Part shown: positions 44,220-54,161 of the stretch, piece by piece
Position numbering within the stretch: the first letter of the stretch is position 1
Layout: each line of letters opens with the position of its first letter
NCBI RefSeq assembly: GCF_900115825.1
Contig: NZ_FOXW01000001.1
Coordinates: 529,173-593,172, forward strand
Source: Desemzia incerta
GTDB taxonomy: Bacteria; Bacillota; Bacilli; Lactobacillales; Carnobacteriaceae
DNA: 64,000 nucleotides
Direction: 5' to 3'
Position numbers and translations under genes: made by a program
Notes under the pieces: model-generated
Database searches by the model: none
Seen by the model: only the letters and a program-made list of their open reading frames with translations
What the model was told of the DNA's origin: nothing

Positions 44220-44357
44220 GTCTTCATACGAGGTTGTGAGTGTTCGATACAGTAGCATTTTCATCAATCATTTTAAACAATTCGCCATGCATTTTTGTTT
44301 CGGAAAAATGTGTAGCGGATTGTTTTGATCTTTAAGTAAAAAAATGAGTTTAAGAAC

Positions 44358-44408
44358 AAAAAAGCAGGTCCTGATCATATTGAAATTTATGATGGTGACC
44401 TGTTTTTT
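44358..44408 (+). terminator. Terminator upstream of the SGNH-like gene
   Basis: AAAAAAGCAGGTC pairs with GACCTGTTTTTT around a 26-base loop. A TATAAT at 44415-44420 right after it is a likely -10 for the next gene. Confidence 0.7.
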
Positions 44409-44455
44409 GTATGTTATAATAACGAAGGAAATTAAAAATGAAGGAGTGAGAAAAT

Positions 44456-45313
44456 ATGAAAAAGAAAGGTATAGTTCTGGTTTGTCTACTATTTCTTCTC
44501 ACTGTAGCAGTTGTGTTTGTGGGGTATTCATATTCGAATAAACAGCAAGAAAAATTGATTCATGCTACTACTGCATCCACTACAGAAGAAACAACTGAAC
44601 CTGCAGAAAAGAAAGAAAAAGAACAGGCTGTTGACATCACAACGTATGAAGAAAACAGAGACAGCTTATCTATAGTAGAGTACTTAAACTACATACAAAC
44701 GGTTGAAAAAGAAACAGCAATAGCTTTTTACGGACAACTGCCTGAAAATGCGACTTGGTCAACTAAGGCTGAGGAGTATCTTAAAGAACAGGTGACTGGT
44801 GAATTGACTTCTTCTTCGTTAGTGAGCGAAGAGGCAGATTCATATGAGTTGTACATTACAAATACTTTTAATGAATTAGCAGAAACCAATGCATCAGTTG
44901 TCTTCTTTATGGTCCCGGCTCTTGGCGACCAAGTTCGGGACATTAGTTTAGGGGATTCTGAAGATTATTTAACTAGAAATGTAACATCCATTAAAGAAGT
45001 TCTGCCAGATGCGTTAGTTGTAATGGTAACACCATCTCCTAACAGCAGTGGAATAGAGGATTATAATTCTCGAATGTTGGATTACATCCAATACATGGAG
45101 AATGCAAAAGAAACTGCTGCTGCTAATGATTGGCCAGTATTCGACTTGCATGATTTGTATATGAACAAGTTAGAAGCAGACAATATAGATTTGACCGCCA
45201 CCCTAGAAGAAGATGGATACAGCCTAAACAGTCAAGGCGAAGAATTGATGTCTGAATTGTTTATCGAAGAATTATCTAAACCAATTGACACAACCTCAGG
45301 AAGAGAGGAATAG
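44456..45313 (+). CDS. Exported SGNH-hydrolase-like protein
   Basis: 285 residues with an N-terminal membrane segment (about 5-25), a Thr/Glu-rich linker to about residue 65, then a domain with an SGNH-like pattern: SVVFFMVPALGDQV, VVMVTPSPNSSGIEDYNSRM and DLHDLYMNKL. The classical GDS serine motif is not obvious, so catalytic activity is uncertain. AAGGAGTGAG precedes the ATG. It could act on wall or EPS acyl groups; context gives no more. Confidence 0.6.
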   Translation: MKKKGIVLVCLLFLLTVAVVFVGYSYSNKQQEKLIHATTASTTEETTEPAEKKEKEQAVDITTYEENRDSLSIVEYLNYIQTVEKETAIAFYGQLPENATWSTKAEEYLKEQVTGELTSSSLVSEEADSYELYITNTFNELAETNASVVFFMVPALGDQVRDISLGDSEDYLTRNVTSIKEVLPDALVVMVTPSPNSSGIEDYNSRMLDYIQYMENAKETAAANDWPVFDLHDLYMNKLEADNIDLTATLEEDGYSLNSQGEELMSELFIEELSKPIDTTSGREE

Positions 45314-45320
45314 AATTGTT

Positions 45321-45368
45321 AAAAAGAAGCTTGACCTGGCTACTTTACACCAGATCAAGCTTCTTTTT
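45321..45368. terminator. Bidirectional terminator
   Basis: AAAAAGAAGCTTGA pairs with TCAAGCTTCTTTTT, with an inner CTGG/CCAG. It serves the two convergent genes. Confidence 0.9.
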
Positions 45369-46467
45369 ATTGTTCAATATTCTGAATATTGTCGATAGCT
45401 TCTTTTTGCGACCAATCATAGTGTCTGTAACTCGTAACCAATCGGTTCAAAAGAATCAAATTTTCTTCATACTCTAATATGGCTGACATAATATGAATAA
45501 CAGCGTTGCTGTCTCCATAATCATCATGCATGTAGGAGTCTAATTTGGCTTCGTCAAAAAAGGTACTCATAAATTCTTTTCGAAGAGAAGATTTGTATGC
45601 GATAAAATTAACTGCTTCAGGATCTACACGACCATTAAACTTTAACAATATTTGTTCATGACCGCTTAATAATACTTCCAATCTTTCCCGGATCAAAATC
45701 CGCAAGTCAGAAGAAAAGTGGTTAAAAACATTTTCTGCAGAATGCAATGTACTAGCTAAGTTGTATGCAGCTCTAGTGGTTTCGACCAATTGTCGATAAA
45801 CTGCGATTCTACGAAGGTTTCTGATCTGTTTGGATCTGGACTTCGTTAAAATATTGTCTTCTTTCATCATGGACATATAATTGTCCATTCGTTTGATCTC
45901 AGATTGAATGAACTTCAAATCTTTTTTCAAAAGAGTAAACTGTGTATTTTTTCGAACGCTTGCTCGAATCCATTTCATCAATTCAGACGATGTGTAATCC
46001 ATTAAGTGAAACAGCTTATCTTCATATTTTGGTCGATATAAAAACGTGTTTACAATGGTTCCGATGATGACACCTATAATCGTAGCCAACACACGTATCC
46101 CTGCAGCCAATACAAAAGAATCAGCTGTGGTAAAACTGATAACGATCAATGTCACTACAGCATTTCCAATAACATTATCAAAATTCAACTGGTGTAAAAT
46201 AGCGATCAATATGGCAGACGCAAAACCAACAATCAAATAATGACTGCCAAAACTCAAAGTGAAAATAACTGCTACTATACCGCCTATCGTGTTTCCTAAA
46301 ATTCGATTTCGAACTTGAACCCACTGACGTTTAGGAGAGGGCTGCATTGCAAAAACAGCAGAAATTCCAGCCAAGATACTGCCTTCCGGCATGCCGAGTA
46401 AGGGCGGAATCAATAAAGCCAGTGCAACTGCAAGTCCTGTTTTAAACGTTCGAGCGCCAATTTTCAT
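45367..46467 (-). CDS. Aromatic acid exporter family (FUSC/YgaE-like) membrane protein
   Basis: 366 residues. The N-terminal half has about six membrane segments and the start MKIGARTFKTGLAVALALLI with MQPSPKRQWVQVRNRILGN, typical of the ArAE/FUSC-like family; the C-terminal half is a soluble helical domain. Proposed as an efflux component for aromatic carboxylates; no substrate evidence here. AGGGG lies upstream of the ATG. Confidence 0.85.
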   Translation of the reverse strand: MKIGARTFKTGLAVALALLIPPLLGMPEGSILAGISAVFAMQPSPKRQWVQVRNRILGNTIGGIVAVIFTLSFGSHYLIVGFASAILIAILHQLNFDNVIGNAVVTLIVISFTTADSFVLAAGIRVLATIIGVIIGTIVNTFLYRPKYEDKLFHLMDYTSSELMKWIRASVRKNTQFTLLKKDLKFIQSEIKRMDNYMSMMKEDNILTKSRSKQIRNLRRIAVYRQLVETTRAAYNLASTLHSAENVFNHFSSDLRILIRERLEVLLSGHEQILLKFNGRVDPEAVNFIAYKSSLRKEFMSTFFDEAKLDSYMHDDYGDSNAVIHIMSAILEYEENLILLNRLVTSYRHYDWSQKEAIDNIQNIEQ

Positions 46468-46566
46468 AAAAACTGAGTCCCCTCATGATTAATAATTGTC
46501 TACAATTGATATATTATACCAAAGCTTGATAGATTTGCAAAGGGCATTTAAAGATTGAACGTCATC

Positions 46567-47859
46567 TTATAATTTAGAAAATGCAGTATCGATAGCTTTT
46601 TTAGTTTCGTCAATGTCTTCTTGAGTATGCATGATCGTAATATACATCGCTTCGTATTTACTTGGTGCTAGATTGATTCCTTCGTCCAACATGGCTTTAA
46701 AGAATTTTCCATAGCGTTCAGCATCTGTATCAACAGCGTCGTTATAATCTTTTACCTCATGGTCAGTAAAGTATACTTGTAAAGAACCGCCGATTTGATT
46801 GACAACAGTAGGGATAGAATATTTTTTCCCAGCAGCTTCAAGAGCATCTCTTAATTGTTCAGCAAAATCAGCCATTCGTTCGTAAATACCTGGTTCTTGC
46901 AGAACTTCCAAACAAGCAATACCAGCTTGCATTGACAATGGATTTCCAGCCATTGTACCAGCTTGATAAGCAGGTCCTAAAGGAGCGACAGTATCCATAA
47001 TTTCAACTGGACCACCATAAGCACCGATCGGAAGACCGCCACCAATAGATTTACCAAAGGCAGTTAAATCTGGGATAACGCCTAATAGATCTTGAGCAGC
47101 TCCGTAATGGAAACGGAAATTAGTAATTACTTCATCATAAATCACTAAAGCACCATGTTGGTGGGTGATTTCATTAACAGCTTCCAGGAATCCCGGTTTA
47201 GGTGCAACCATACCGAAGTTTCCTACAATCGGCTCAACTAATACAGCAGCAACTTGATCTCCCCATTTTTCCATAACTGCACGATAGGATTCAACATCAT
47301 TGTAAGGAACAGTAATCACTTCTCTGGCAGTTCCGACCGTTACTCCGCCAGAACTATTCGTTCCTAAAGTTGAAGGGCCGCTTCCTGCTTCTACCAGAAC
47401 CAAGTCAAAGTGACCGTGGTATTGTCCGGAGAATTTAACGATCAATTCACGATTTGTATATGCTCGTGCAACTCTAACTGTCGTCATGACAGCTTCAGTT
47501 CCAGAGTTTGTAAAGCGGACTTTATCCATTGAAGGAATAGCATCTGTCAGCATTTTTGCAAATTTAACTTCATGTTTAGTTGGTGTACCAAATAAAACCC
47601 CTGTTTCTGCTGCGCTTTTAACAGCTTTTACAACATGAGGATGATTGAATCCTGTAATGATAGGACCATATGCTGCTAAGTAATCAATATACCGGTTGCC
47701 ATCAACGTCATATAAATAAGCACCATCTCCGTATTCCATTGTAACAGGGTATCCACCGCCAACTGCTTTATAAGAACGACTTGGACTGTTTACACCTCCT
47801 ACAATAACCTTTTCTGCTTCCGCGCCTACTTGATTTGATTTTGAATGGTCTAGCTTCAT
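46567..47859 (-). CDS. hemL: Glutamate-1-semialdehyde 2,1-aminomutase
   Basis: PLP enzyme of the C5 tetrapyrrole route, converting glutamate-1-semialdehyde to 5-aminolevulinate. 430 residues. Schiff-base Lys in [19 protein letters not shown], phosphate-binding [17 protein letters not shown], and cofactor Asp in [17 protein letters not shown] precedes the ATG. No other haem genes are nearby, so it may be an orphan with another aminomutase or transaminase role. Confidence 0.9.
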   Translation of the reverse strand: MKLDHSKSNQVGAEAEKVIVGGVNSPSRSYKAVGGGYPVTMEYGDGAYLYDVDGNRYIDYLAAYGPIITGFNHPHVVKAVKSAAETGVLFGTPTKHEVKFAKMLTDAIPSMDKVRFTNSGTEAVMTTVRVARAYTNRELIVKFSGQYHGHFDLVLVEAGSGPSTLGTNSSGGVTVGTAREVITVPYNDVESYRAVMEKWGDQVAAVLVEPIVGNFGMVAPKPGFLEAVNEITHQHGALVIYDEVITNFRFHYGAAQDLLGVIPDLTAFGKSIGGGLPIGAYGGPVEIMDTVAPLGPAYQAGTMAGNPLSMQAGIACLEVLQEPGIYERMADFAEQLRDALEAAGKKYSIPTVVNQIGGSLQVYFTDHEVKDYNDAVDTDAERYGKFFKAMLDEGINLAPSKYEAMYITIMHTQEDIDETKKAIDTAFSKL

Positions 47860-48055
47860 ATTGTTCCTCCTAAAATATCTCTAAAAATCGCAAAAAAACT
47901 AAATTCTTTGTACTTTAATCATAGGAGAATTGCAAAGAATTTTCAATCTTTATTGTGAAAAGTCGCCAAAACTCTCATAAAAAAGAAGTTTTGACTAACG
48001 AGGATTCATAAAAGTTGAATTTAATATAGAAAAACTGTGAGTGAAAGAAATCTAG

Positions 48056-48084
48056 TTGCAAAAAAGAGAAAAAGTAAGTAAAAT
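48056..48084 (+). promoter_or_regulatory. perR promoter
   Basis: TTGCAA, 17 bases, TAAAAT. Start about 48091. Confidence 0.6.
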
Positions 48085-48097
48085 AAGAGAGTAAAGT

Positions 48098-48113
48098 ATT
48101 ATCATCTAATAAT
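48098..48113. promoter_or_regulatory. Per/Fur-box-like palindrome
   Basis: ATTATCATCTAATAAT resembles the Per box TTATAATNATTATAA and lies just after the perR start point, suggesting autoregulation. Confidence 0.5.
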
Positions 48114-48154
48114 CGTTACAATCTGTTTAAGAAGAAAAAAGGGGAGTCCTGTTT

Positions 48155-48601
48155 ATGAGTGAGCGTGTGTCTCAGTCCATCAATAAATTAAAAGCAAATA
48201 ATATTCGTATCACACCTCAACGTTATGGAATATTGGAGTATTTGATCGAACACGACAGTCACCCGACTGCTGATGAAATTTATAAAGCACTATCTGATCG
48301 ATTCCCTAGTATGAGTGTAGCCACAGTCTACAATAATTTACGTTTGTTTACAGAAATTGGCTTTGTTAAAGAAATGAGATTTGGGGATGCTTCCAGCAGG
48401 TTTGATTTTGCAACCACTGAGCATTATCATGCAGTCTGTGAGAATTGCGGTAAAGTAGAAGATATCTACTATCCAGGTTTGGAAGATGTGGAGAGTGTTA
48501 CTGCGGATCTGACAGGTTTTAAAATTACCCATCATCGTTTAGAGATTTATGGACTGTGCATGGATTGTCAAAAGTTGGATCAGTTTTCTGAAGTAAAATA
48601 A
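48155..48601 (+). CDS. perR: Fur-family peroxide-responsive repressor
   Basis: 148 residues: winged helix with NNIRITPQRYGILEYLIEHD and SMSVATVYNNLRLFTEIG, metal site residues around HYHAVCENCGK, and the structural zinc pairs CENC and CMDC. The length and CxxC pairs fit PerR more than Zur or Fur, but the assignment within the family is not certain. GGGGAG precedes the ATG. Confidence 0.85.
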   Translation: MSERVSQSINKLKANNIRITPQRYGILEYLIEHDSHPTADEIYKALSDRFPSMSVATVYNNLRLFTEIGFVKEMRFGDASSRFDFATTEHYHAVCENCGKVEDIYYPGLEDVESVTADLTGFKITHHRLEIYGLCMDCQKLDQFSEVK

Positions 48602-48630
48602 TATTGAACCTTTTTTGATAAGTAGTTATG

Positions 48631-48672
48631 TAGAAACCTTGAACGATTTTAGATTTCGAGGTTTCTATTTTT
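48631..48672 (+). terminator. Terminator after perR
   Basis: TAGAAACCTTGAA pairs with TTCGAGGTTTCTA (one wobble), then TTTTT. Confidence 0.78.
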
Positions 48673-48760
48673 CTCTAGTCTGTTGTTTTTTATCAAAATA
48701 ATAGCGATAATAAAATAGAAGAAACCTACTCAAGTTAGGTGAATTGAAAGGGGATTCGAA

Positions 48761-49717
48761 ATGGCGACGTTAAATGATGTGGCAAAAAAAGCTAATGTTT
48801 CTAAAATGACTGTTTCTAGAGTGATCAACCACCCGGAACAAGTCACAGACGAATTGAAAACATTAGTGATACAAGCGATGAAAGAATTGAATTATCGCCC
48901 TAATACAGCCGCCAGAGCTTTAGTAAATAATCGAACGTTAGTAATCAAGTTTTTTATTCTAGAAAAAATGAGTACAACGGAACCTTATTACATGAATTTG
49001 CTGACCGGAATTGCTAAAGGATTGGAAGCAGAACAGTATTCACTTCAATTAGTGACGCAGAACAATTTTGATATCGGGTTATGTGATGGATATATCATGA
49101 CTGGAGTTCGTCAAAAAGACTATGAGTGGATTTCTAGAGCGACAAAACCAGTTGTATTGTTTGGAGAAAACGATCGCGGATACGACTTTATAGATACAGA
49201 TAATAAGCAAGGTGTGTCTGCTGCCACCCAGCATGTATTAGATCTAGGCTACGAAAAAGTCGTTTATATAGGGATCGATATCAATGAAAAGTTCGAAAAA
49301 TCAAGAGAGTCCGGTTATAAAGAGGTAATGGAAAAAAATCATAAAGAAACCACAGCTTTCCATTTTAAGAACCATTCTTCATTATCATCGCAATTTATAG
49401 AAGAGAACTGGCATTTATTTGAACCAAATACGGCTTTTGTATGCAGCTCTGATCGTTTAGCATTAGGAATCGAAAGAGGAATCTTGAAAATGAACGGCAG
49501 TATTCCAAACGATTATGGTATAGTAGGACATGATGGCGTGTTTTTAGACCAGATTGCTTACCCCAGATTGACGACTATGAGGCAACCGGTAGTGGAAATG
49601 GGAGAAGCTTGTGCTAAAATGATTTTGAAAAAAATAGCTGAAAACGGTAAATCTCAAGGAAACTTAGTTTTTGAGTCAACGCTAGTAGAAAGAGGATCAA
49701 CAAGAAAAAAGAGTTAG
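48761..49717 (+). CDS. LacI-family regulator, probable MalR
   Basis: 318 residues. HTH ATLNDVAKKANVSKMTVSRV, hinge NYRPNTAARALVNNRT, effector domain with GIVGHDGVFLDQIAYPRLTT. The effector domain is slightly shorter than usual. The maltodextrin promoters 3.6 and 7.4 kb downstream carry TGTTATCGGTAACA-type palindromes suited to a LacI-type protein, so it is the candidate maltose regulator, though dsdA and a kinase gene intervene. Confidence 0.85.
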   Translation: MATLNDVAKKANVSKMTVSRVINHPEQVTDELKTLVIQAMKELNYRPNTAARALVNNRTLVIKFFILEKMSTTEPYYMNLLTGIAKGLEAEQYSLQLVTQNNFDIGLCDGYIMTGVRQKDYEWISRATKPVVLFGENDRGYDFIDTDNKQGVSAATQHVLDLGYEKVVYIGIDINEKFEKSRESGYKEVMEKNHKETTAFHFKNHSSLSSQFIEENWHLFEPNTAFVCSSDRLALGIERGILKMNGSIPNDYGIVGHDGVFLDQIAYPRLTTMRQPVVEMGEACAKMILKKIAENGKSQGNLVFESTLVERGSTRKKS

Positions 49718-49771
49718 TTAACCATCTCGTTAGCATTCACTGACACAAATATGAAAGAGTGACCCCACCTT

Positions 49772-50683
49772 ATGAAAAAAATAATGATCATCGCAAATCC
49801 ATCTTCAGGAAAAGAACAATCTGAAGAGTATATCGAAAAATTGAAATCTATCTTAAGCGAAACAACCCAAGAAATCAAAGTCAACAAAACGAAAGAAAAA
49901 GGCGATGCTGAAAATTATGCGCATAAAGCTGCTGAAGAAGACTTTGATACTGTGATTGCTATGGGTGGAGACGGTACGATGCATGAAGTGGTGAACGGAT
50001 TAAGGAAAAACGATCAATCAACAGCTCTAGGCATCGTACCGCTTGGGACAGTCAATAATTTCGCCAAAGCCTTAGGTATTCCGAACGATCCGTTGGAAGC
50101 GATAGAAGTTTTTTCAGATGCACAGATTGTTCCGATTGATACAGGTAGAATCAATGATACTTATTTTGTCAGTTCAGTTTCCGCTGGACCAATACCAGAA
50201 ACGGTTCAACATGTGGACAGTGAAATGAAAACAACTTTTGGGCCGCTAGCTTACTTCATCCAAGGTGTTAAAGCGTTGGATCAAGAAACTGTTTATCCAT
50301 TTACACTGCTTTTTGATGGCAAAGAGGTAAAAGAACAGTACAGCTTAATGATTATTGCATTAAGCAATTCGGTAGCGGGCATCCAAAACTTTATCCCGGA
50401 AGCGACTATTGAAGATGGCAAGTTGTATTTTCTAGGATTAAAAGAAACCAACTTGCATCAAAAATTGGTTTTAGTTCCTATGTTATTCCAAAATCATGCA
50501 GATTATTCAGACCAAGTAGATATGATACCTTTCAGCAAAGCTCAAATCAGACTGGATAAGGAGAATGACTTAAAAACAACCATTGATGGAGAAGTTGGAC
50601 TAAGTTTTCCAGCTGAAGTTGAAGTTTTCCCACACTCATTAAATGTACTTATTCCTGCCAAATCCACTGTGGTTGAAGAATAA
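49772..50683 (+). CDS. Diacylglycerol/lipid kinase family protein (YegS/DgkB-like)
   Basis: 303 residues of the DAGK catalytic domain family: IMIIANPSSGKEQSEEYIEK, the nucleotide-binding TVIAMGGDGTMHEVVNGLRK, and PLGTVNNFAKALGIP. It phosphorylates a lipid alcohol such as diacylglycerol, recycling it for phospholipid synthesis, or sphingoid-like substrates. 54 bases after the LacI gene and possibly cotranscribed. Confidence 0.88.
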   Translation: MKKIMIIANPSSGKEQSEEYIEKLKSILSETTQEIKVNKTKEKGDAENYAHKAAEEDFDTVIAMGGDGTMHEVVNGLRKNDQSTALGIVPLGTVNNFAKALGIPNDPLEAIEVFSDAQIVPIDTGRINDTYFVSSVSAGPIPETVQHVDSEMKTTFGPLAYFIQGVKALDQETVYPFTLLFDGKEVKEQYSLMIIALSNSVAGIQNFIPEATIEDGKLYFLGLKETNLHQKLVLVPMLFQNHADYSDQVDMIPFSKAQIRLDKENDLKTTIDGEVGLSFPAEVEVFPHSLNVLIPAKSTVVEE

Positions 50684-50698
50684 TAAAAGAAACAACGA

Positions 50699-50737
50699 AC
50701 GCGCCTAAAAGAGAAAGCATGCTCTTTTAAGCGCGTT
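50699..50737. terminator. Terminator between lipid kinase and dsdA
   Basis: ACGCGC with GCGCGT and TAAAAGAG with CTCTTTTA form a long stem with a one-base bulge or mismatch. Convergent genes share it. Confidence 0.78.
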
Positions 50738-50757
50738 TCTTTGTTAAGTTTTAAAGA

Positions 50758-52131
50758 TTACTGCATATAGTCTAATGGTGTTGTACCTTGAAGATAAAAT
50801 TCCTCTCGATCAATATCAGGAACCATACTTCCTCCAGTGGCCCACGCAATGTGAGTGGCTCGAGTCATTTTGTCTGTTAAATCATTTTCTGTCAAATAGC
50901 GCTTGCCTTCTGTAGTAGATAACAAGCGAGCAGCTCCAGGCAAACCAGCTACAGCAGCAGGTTCTAAAAAGATTTGTTCGCTGTCTGCTATAGAAGCGAG
51001 CAATTGATAAGTATGACGATCATCCAGTGTATAAGACCCGCTGAAAAAGTTTTCCATTACTTTAGCCACAAAACCAGAAGTACGAGGAACGGCTAATCCA
51101 TCTGCACAGGTTTTTCCGTCGATAGAGAAGTCCTTAACAGATACGTTATCGTACTGTTGAGTAACAAGTCCTACCAGCATGGAAGGAGTGTGAGTAGGTT
51201 CGGCTAAGAAACAGTGAACGTTGTCTCCATAAATTTGTTTCAAACCAAAAGTAATGCCTCCTGGGCTTCCGCCGATTCCGCAAGGCAAATAAACAAATAG
51301 AGGATGATCCTTATCAACTCTAATATCTTTAGCATCCAGTTGGTTTTTTAATCGACTTCCAGCAACTGTGTATCCTAAAAAGAGATCTACAGAATGTTCG
51401 TCATCGACAAAGTAAGACATAGGATCTGCATTTGATTCCGCCCGGCCCTTTTCAACAGCTTTAGTAAAGTCTGATTCATGCTCAATAACCGTAACCCCGC
51501 GCGAGCGTAAAAAATCTTTTTTCCATTTTTTAGCTTCGACTGACATATGAACCGTTACTTCAAACCCCAGTTTAGCCCCTACAGTTCCTACACTGATCCC
51601 TAAATTACCAGTCGTTCCTACCGCAATTTTATGTTTTGCAAAGAAATCATGGAACTTCTCACTGGCAAAAATACTGTAATCCTCATCCATAGAGGTTAGA
51701 AGTCCGTACTCCAAAGCTAATGTTTCAGCGTGTTTTAAGACTTCATAAATAGCGCCTCTAGCTTTGATTGTGCCTGCAATGGGCAAAGTGTCGTCTCGTT
51801 TCAATAAAAAATTTCCTGGAATAAAAGTATCTGTTTCTTTTTCGATAATCTTTTTCATTTCTGTTAAGGGAGTTAAATCAGATTCGATGATGCCGTTTGA
51901 TTCTTTGGTTTCAGGAAAAGCAATTTTTAAATAATAAGCAAATCGTTTTAACCGATTTTCAGCATCTTCGACATCCTTTTGAGTATAAACAACTCGTTCA
52001 TTAGCGATGTCGAAAGCTATTTTATTTTGGTTGATCCAAAATATTTCCTCTGTTTTTATAATCTTTTCTAATATTGGTACCGACTCAATCCATTGAGGTA
52101 AAGTTTTACCTGCAACGATTTTTTCACTCAC
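50758..52131 (-). CDS. dsdA: D-serine ammonia-lyase
   Basis: PLP enzyme deaminating D-serine to pyruvate and ammonia. 457 residues. Schiff-base Lys in GTIKARGAIYEVLKHAE, substrate and cofactor segments GTTGNLGISVGTVGAKLGF and LPCGIGGSPGGITFGLKQ. GTG start with TTGGAGGAGGG upstream. D-serine removal protects wall and CoA synthesis. No dsdX transporter or dsdC regulator is adjacent. Confidence 0.96.
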   Translation of the reverse strand: MSEKIVAGKTLPQWIESVPILEKIIKTEEIFWINQNKIAFDIANERVVYTQKDVEDAENRLKRFAYYLKIAFPETKESNGIIESDLTPLTEMKKIIEKETDTFIPGNFLLKRDDTLPIAGTIKARGAIYEVLKHAETLALEYGLLTSMDEDYSIFASEKFHDFFAKHKIAVGTTGNLGISVGTVGAKLGFEVTVHMSVEAKKWKKDFLRSRGVTVIEHESDFTKAVEKGRAESNADPMSYFVDDEHSVDLFLGYTVAGSRLKNQLDAKDIRVDKDHPLFVYLPCGIGGSPGGITFGLKQIYGDNVHCFLAEPTHTPSMLVGLVTQQYDNVSVKDFSIDGKTCADGLAVPRTSGFVAKVMENFFSGSYTLDDRHTYQLLASIADSEQIFLEPAAVAGLPGAARLLSTTEGKRYLTENDLTDKMTRATHIAWATGGSMVPDIDREEFYLQGTTPLDYMQ

Positions 52132-52332
52132 GAAAATCCCTCCTCCAATATCTCAAAAATACACCATTACAATAGCATACCCAAGAAAGAAATACTAGCC
52201 TGTTTCCAATCATACCAAGTGGTGAAGCATAAAGTATGATGAGTAAAAGCTGATATTTAAAAAGGTGTTTAACGAACTAATAAAGATACATACAGTACAG
52301 AAATGAACAAAAATGAAAAAACTTAAAAAAGA

Positions 52333-52346
52333 TGTTATCGGTAACA
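52333..52346. promoter_or_regulatory. Maltose-regulon operator / cre, site 1
   Basis: TGTTATCGGTAACA fits the degenerate cre TGWNANCGNTNWCA at all positions and is one base from a perfect palindrome. It lies directly upstream of the -35. The rest of the 52132-52443 gap holds the dsdA leader and nothing else recognisable. Confidence 0.75.
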
Positions 52347-52357
52347 TTTTTTAAACC

Positions 52358-52386
52358 TTGTAAGTGCTTTCTGAATTCGTTAATCT
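52358..52386 (+). promoter_or_regulatory. Promoter of the maltodextrin hydrolase genes
   Basis: TTGTAA, 17 bases, TAATCT; leader of about 50 bases to the start codon. Confidence 0.65.
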
Positions 52387-52443
52387 TAGTACGAAGCATG
52401 AAATTAACATGAATCATTAGATAATGAGTTAGGAGAGAACAAA

Positions 52444-54135
52444 ATGGAAGAAAAGTGGTGGCAGCAAGCTGTTGTATATCAAGTCTATCCTGGAAGTTTT
52501 CAAGATACGAATCATGATGGTATAGGCGACGTCAGAGGACTGATTGAACGATTAAAGTATATTCAATCGCTAGGAGCTAATGTTATCTGGTTAAACCCTA
52601 TTTTTCAATCTCCGCAAGTAGACAACGGATATGATGTTTCGGATTATTACACGATAGATCCTTTGTATGGCACTATGGAAGATGTAGAAGAATTGCTGGA
52701 TAAATCCCATAGTCTAGGGCTTAAAGTGATTTTTGATTTAGTACTGAATCATACTTCTAGAGAACATCATTGGTTTCAAGAGGCTATAAAAGGCAGAGAC
52801 AATCCGTATCGAGATTTTTATATATGGAGTGATCCCAAGCCTGGTGATCAACTTCCCAATAACTGGGCTTCTTTTTTTGGGGGATCTGTGTGGGAGAAAG
52901 AACCATCAGGAGATCAATATTATTTTCATTTATTTGATAAGACGATGCCTGACTTAAACTGGGAAAATGAAAGGGTCCAGCAAGAAGTAGTCAATATAGC
53001 TGATTATTGGTTGGAAAAGGGAGTAGATGGATTTCGATTAGATGCATTTATTCATTTGGATAAAGCTAAAGGATTTCCTGATGTCCAAGCCAAAGAAGGA
53101 GAAATCGTTTTAGCGGAGGAATACTATTCTAATCTCGAAAAAGTAACGGACTATATAGCTGAAATGGCAAAAACACTTCGTCGGAAAAAAGAAGATATTT
53201 TTATATTAGGTGAAGCCGCATCAGCAGACGTACAGAAAGCAAGAGAATACTCTGATCCTGCAAATGGCGCGTGCGATACCGTCGTCACATTCCGCTTCTT
53301 TCCAATGGATGAGTCTCAAAAAGACCCTAGATTGCCAGCTGATATGCAAATTGAAAAACTAGACATACCCGCCTTTAAAAAGACTATGAGCGAATTTCAA
53401 GAAGGATTGAGCGATATTGGAGGACCAACTTTGTATTGGAACAACCATGATATGGCTCGCATGGTATCCCGTTTCGGCAGTACGGAAAAAGAAAGAGACA
53501 ACAGTACAAAAATGTTGGCAACGTTGATGTACTTGCAAAAAGGAATCCCGGTTCTTTTGAATGGAGAAGAGATCGGTATGAAGAACTTGGAACGTGATTC
53601 ACTGGATGACTTCAAGAAGATGAAAGAAATTTATTTCATCGAGAAAGCTCAATCGTTAGGGTATTCAGATGAGTTTATTATTGAACAGCTGAATGCTAGA
53701 AGCATCAACGCGAGTCGCGGAGTTATGCAGTGGGATACCGGGGAATATGCCGGGTTCTCTACTACCCAACCATGGAGCGGAGTAAACGATGAACCTAAGT
53801 ATACTGTTGAAATGCAAGAACAGGATGAAACAAGTATATTGAATTATTACAAGAAGTTGTTAAAATACAAAAAAACACCTTTGTTTACAAAAGGAGAGTT
53901 TAAACTCCTTGAAACAAATCATCATTTGTATTGTTACGAAAGAAGTTATGCAGACTTTACGGCTTTAGTTTGCTGCAATTTCAGTGATCATGAACAAGTA
54001 ATCATGGATACACGGTTAACTAAACTGCCTTATACGACTATCTTACAAAATGATCATAATAAAATTGAAGCAGACAGAATAACGCTTGCTCCATATGGGG
54101 CAGCAGTAGTGGTGTTTGAACAAACAGAATACTAA
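52444..54135 (+). CDS. Alpha-glucosidase / oligo-1,6-glucosidase, GH13
   Basis: 563-residue cytosolic GH13 enzyme starting EEKWWQQAVVYQVYPGSFQD. The catalytic triad is visible: nucleophile Asp200 in GFRLDAFIHL, acid-base Glu257 in LGEAAS and Asp336 in NNHDMARMVSRFG. An N-terminal domain is absent, and a beta-sandwich C-terminal domain follows. It would release glucose from the ends of imported maltodextrins or isomaltose-type sugars. First gene after the operator-controlled promoter. Confidence 0.93.
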   Translation: MEEKWWQQAVVYQVYPGSFQDTNHDGIGDVRGLIERLKYIQSLGANVIWLNPIFQSPQVDNGYDVSDYYTIDPLYGTMEDVEELLDKSHSLGLKVIFDLVLNHTSREHHWFQEAIKGRDNPYRDFYIWSDPKPGDQLPNNWASFFGGSVWEKEPSGDQYYFHLFDKTMPDLNWENERVQQEVVNIADYWLEKGVDGFRLDAFIHLDKAKGFPDVQAKEGEIVLAEEYYSNLEKVTDYIAEMAKTLRRKKEDIFILGEAASADVQKAREYSDPANGACDTVVTFRFFPMDESQKDPRLPADMQIEKLDIPAFKKTMSEFQEGLSDIGGPTLYWNNHDMARMVSRFGSTEKERDNSTKMLATLMYLQKGIPVLLNGEEIGMKNLERDSLDDFKKMKEIYFIEKAQSLGYSDEFIIEQLNARSINASRGVMQWDTGEYAGFSTTQPWSGVNDEPKYTVEMQEQDETSILNYYKKLLKYKKTPLFTKGEFKLLETNHHLYCYERSYADFTALVCCNFSDHEQVIMDTRLTKLPYTTILQNDHNKIEADRITLAPYGAAVVVFEQTEY

Positions 54136-54161
54136 CTTGAATAAGAAATGAGGACCAATCA

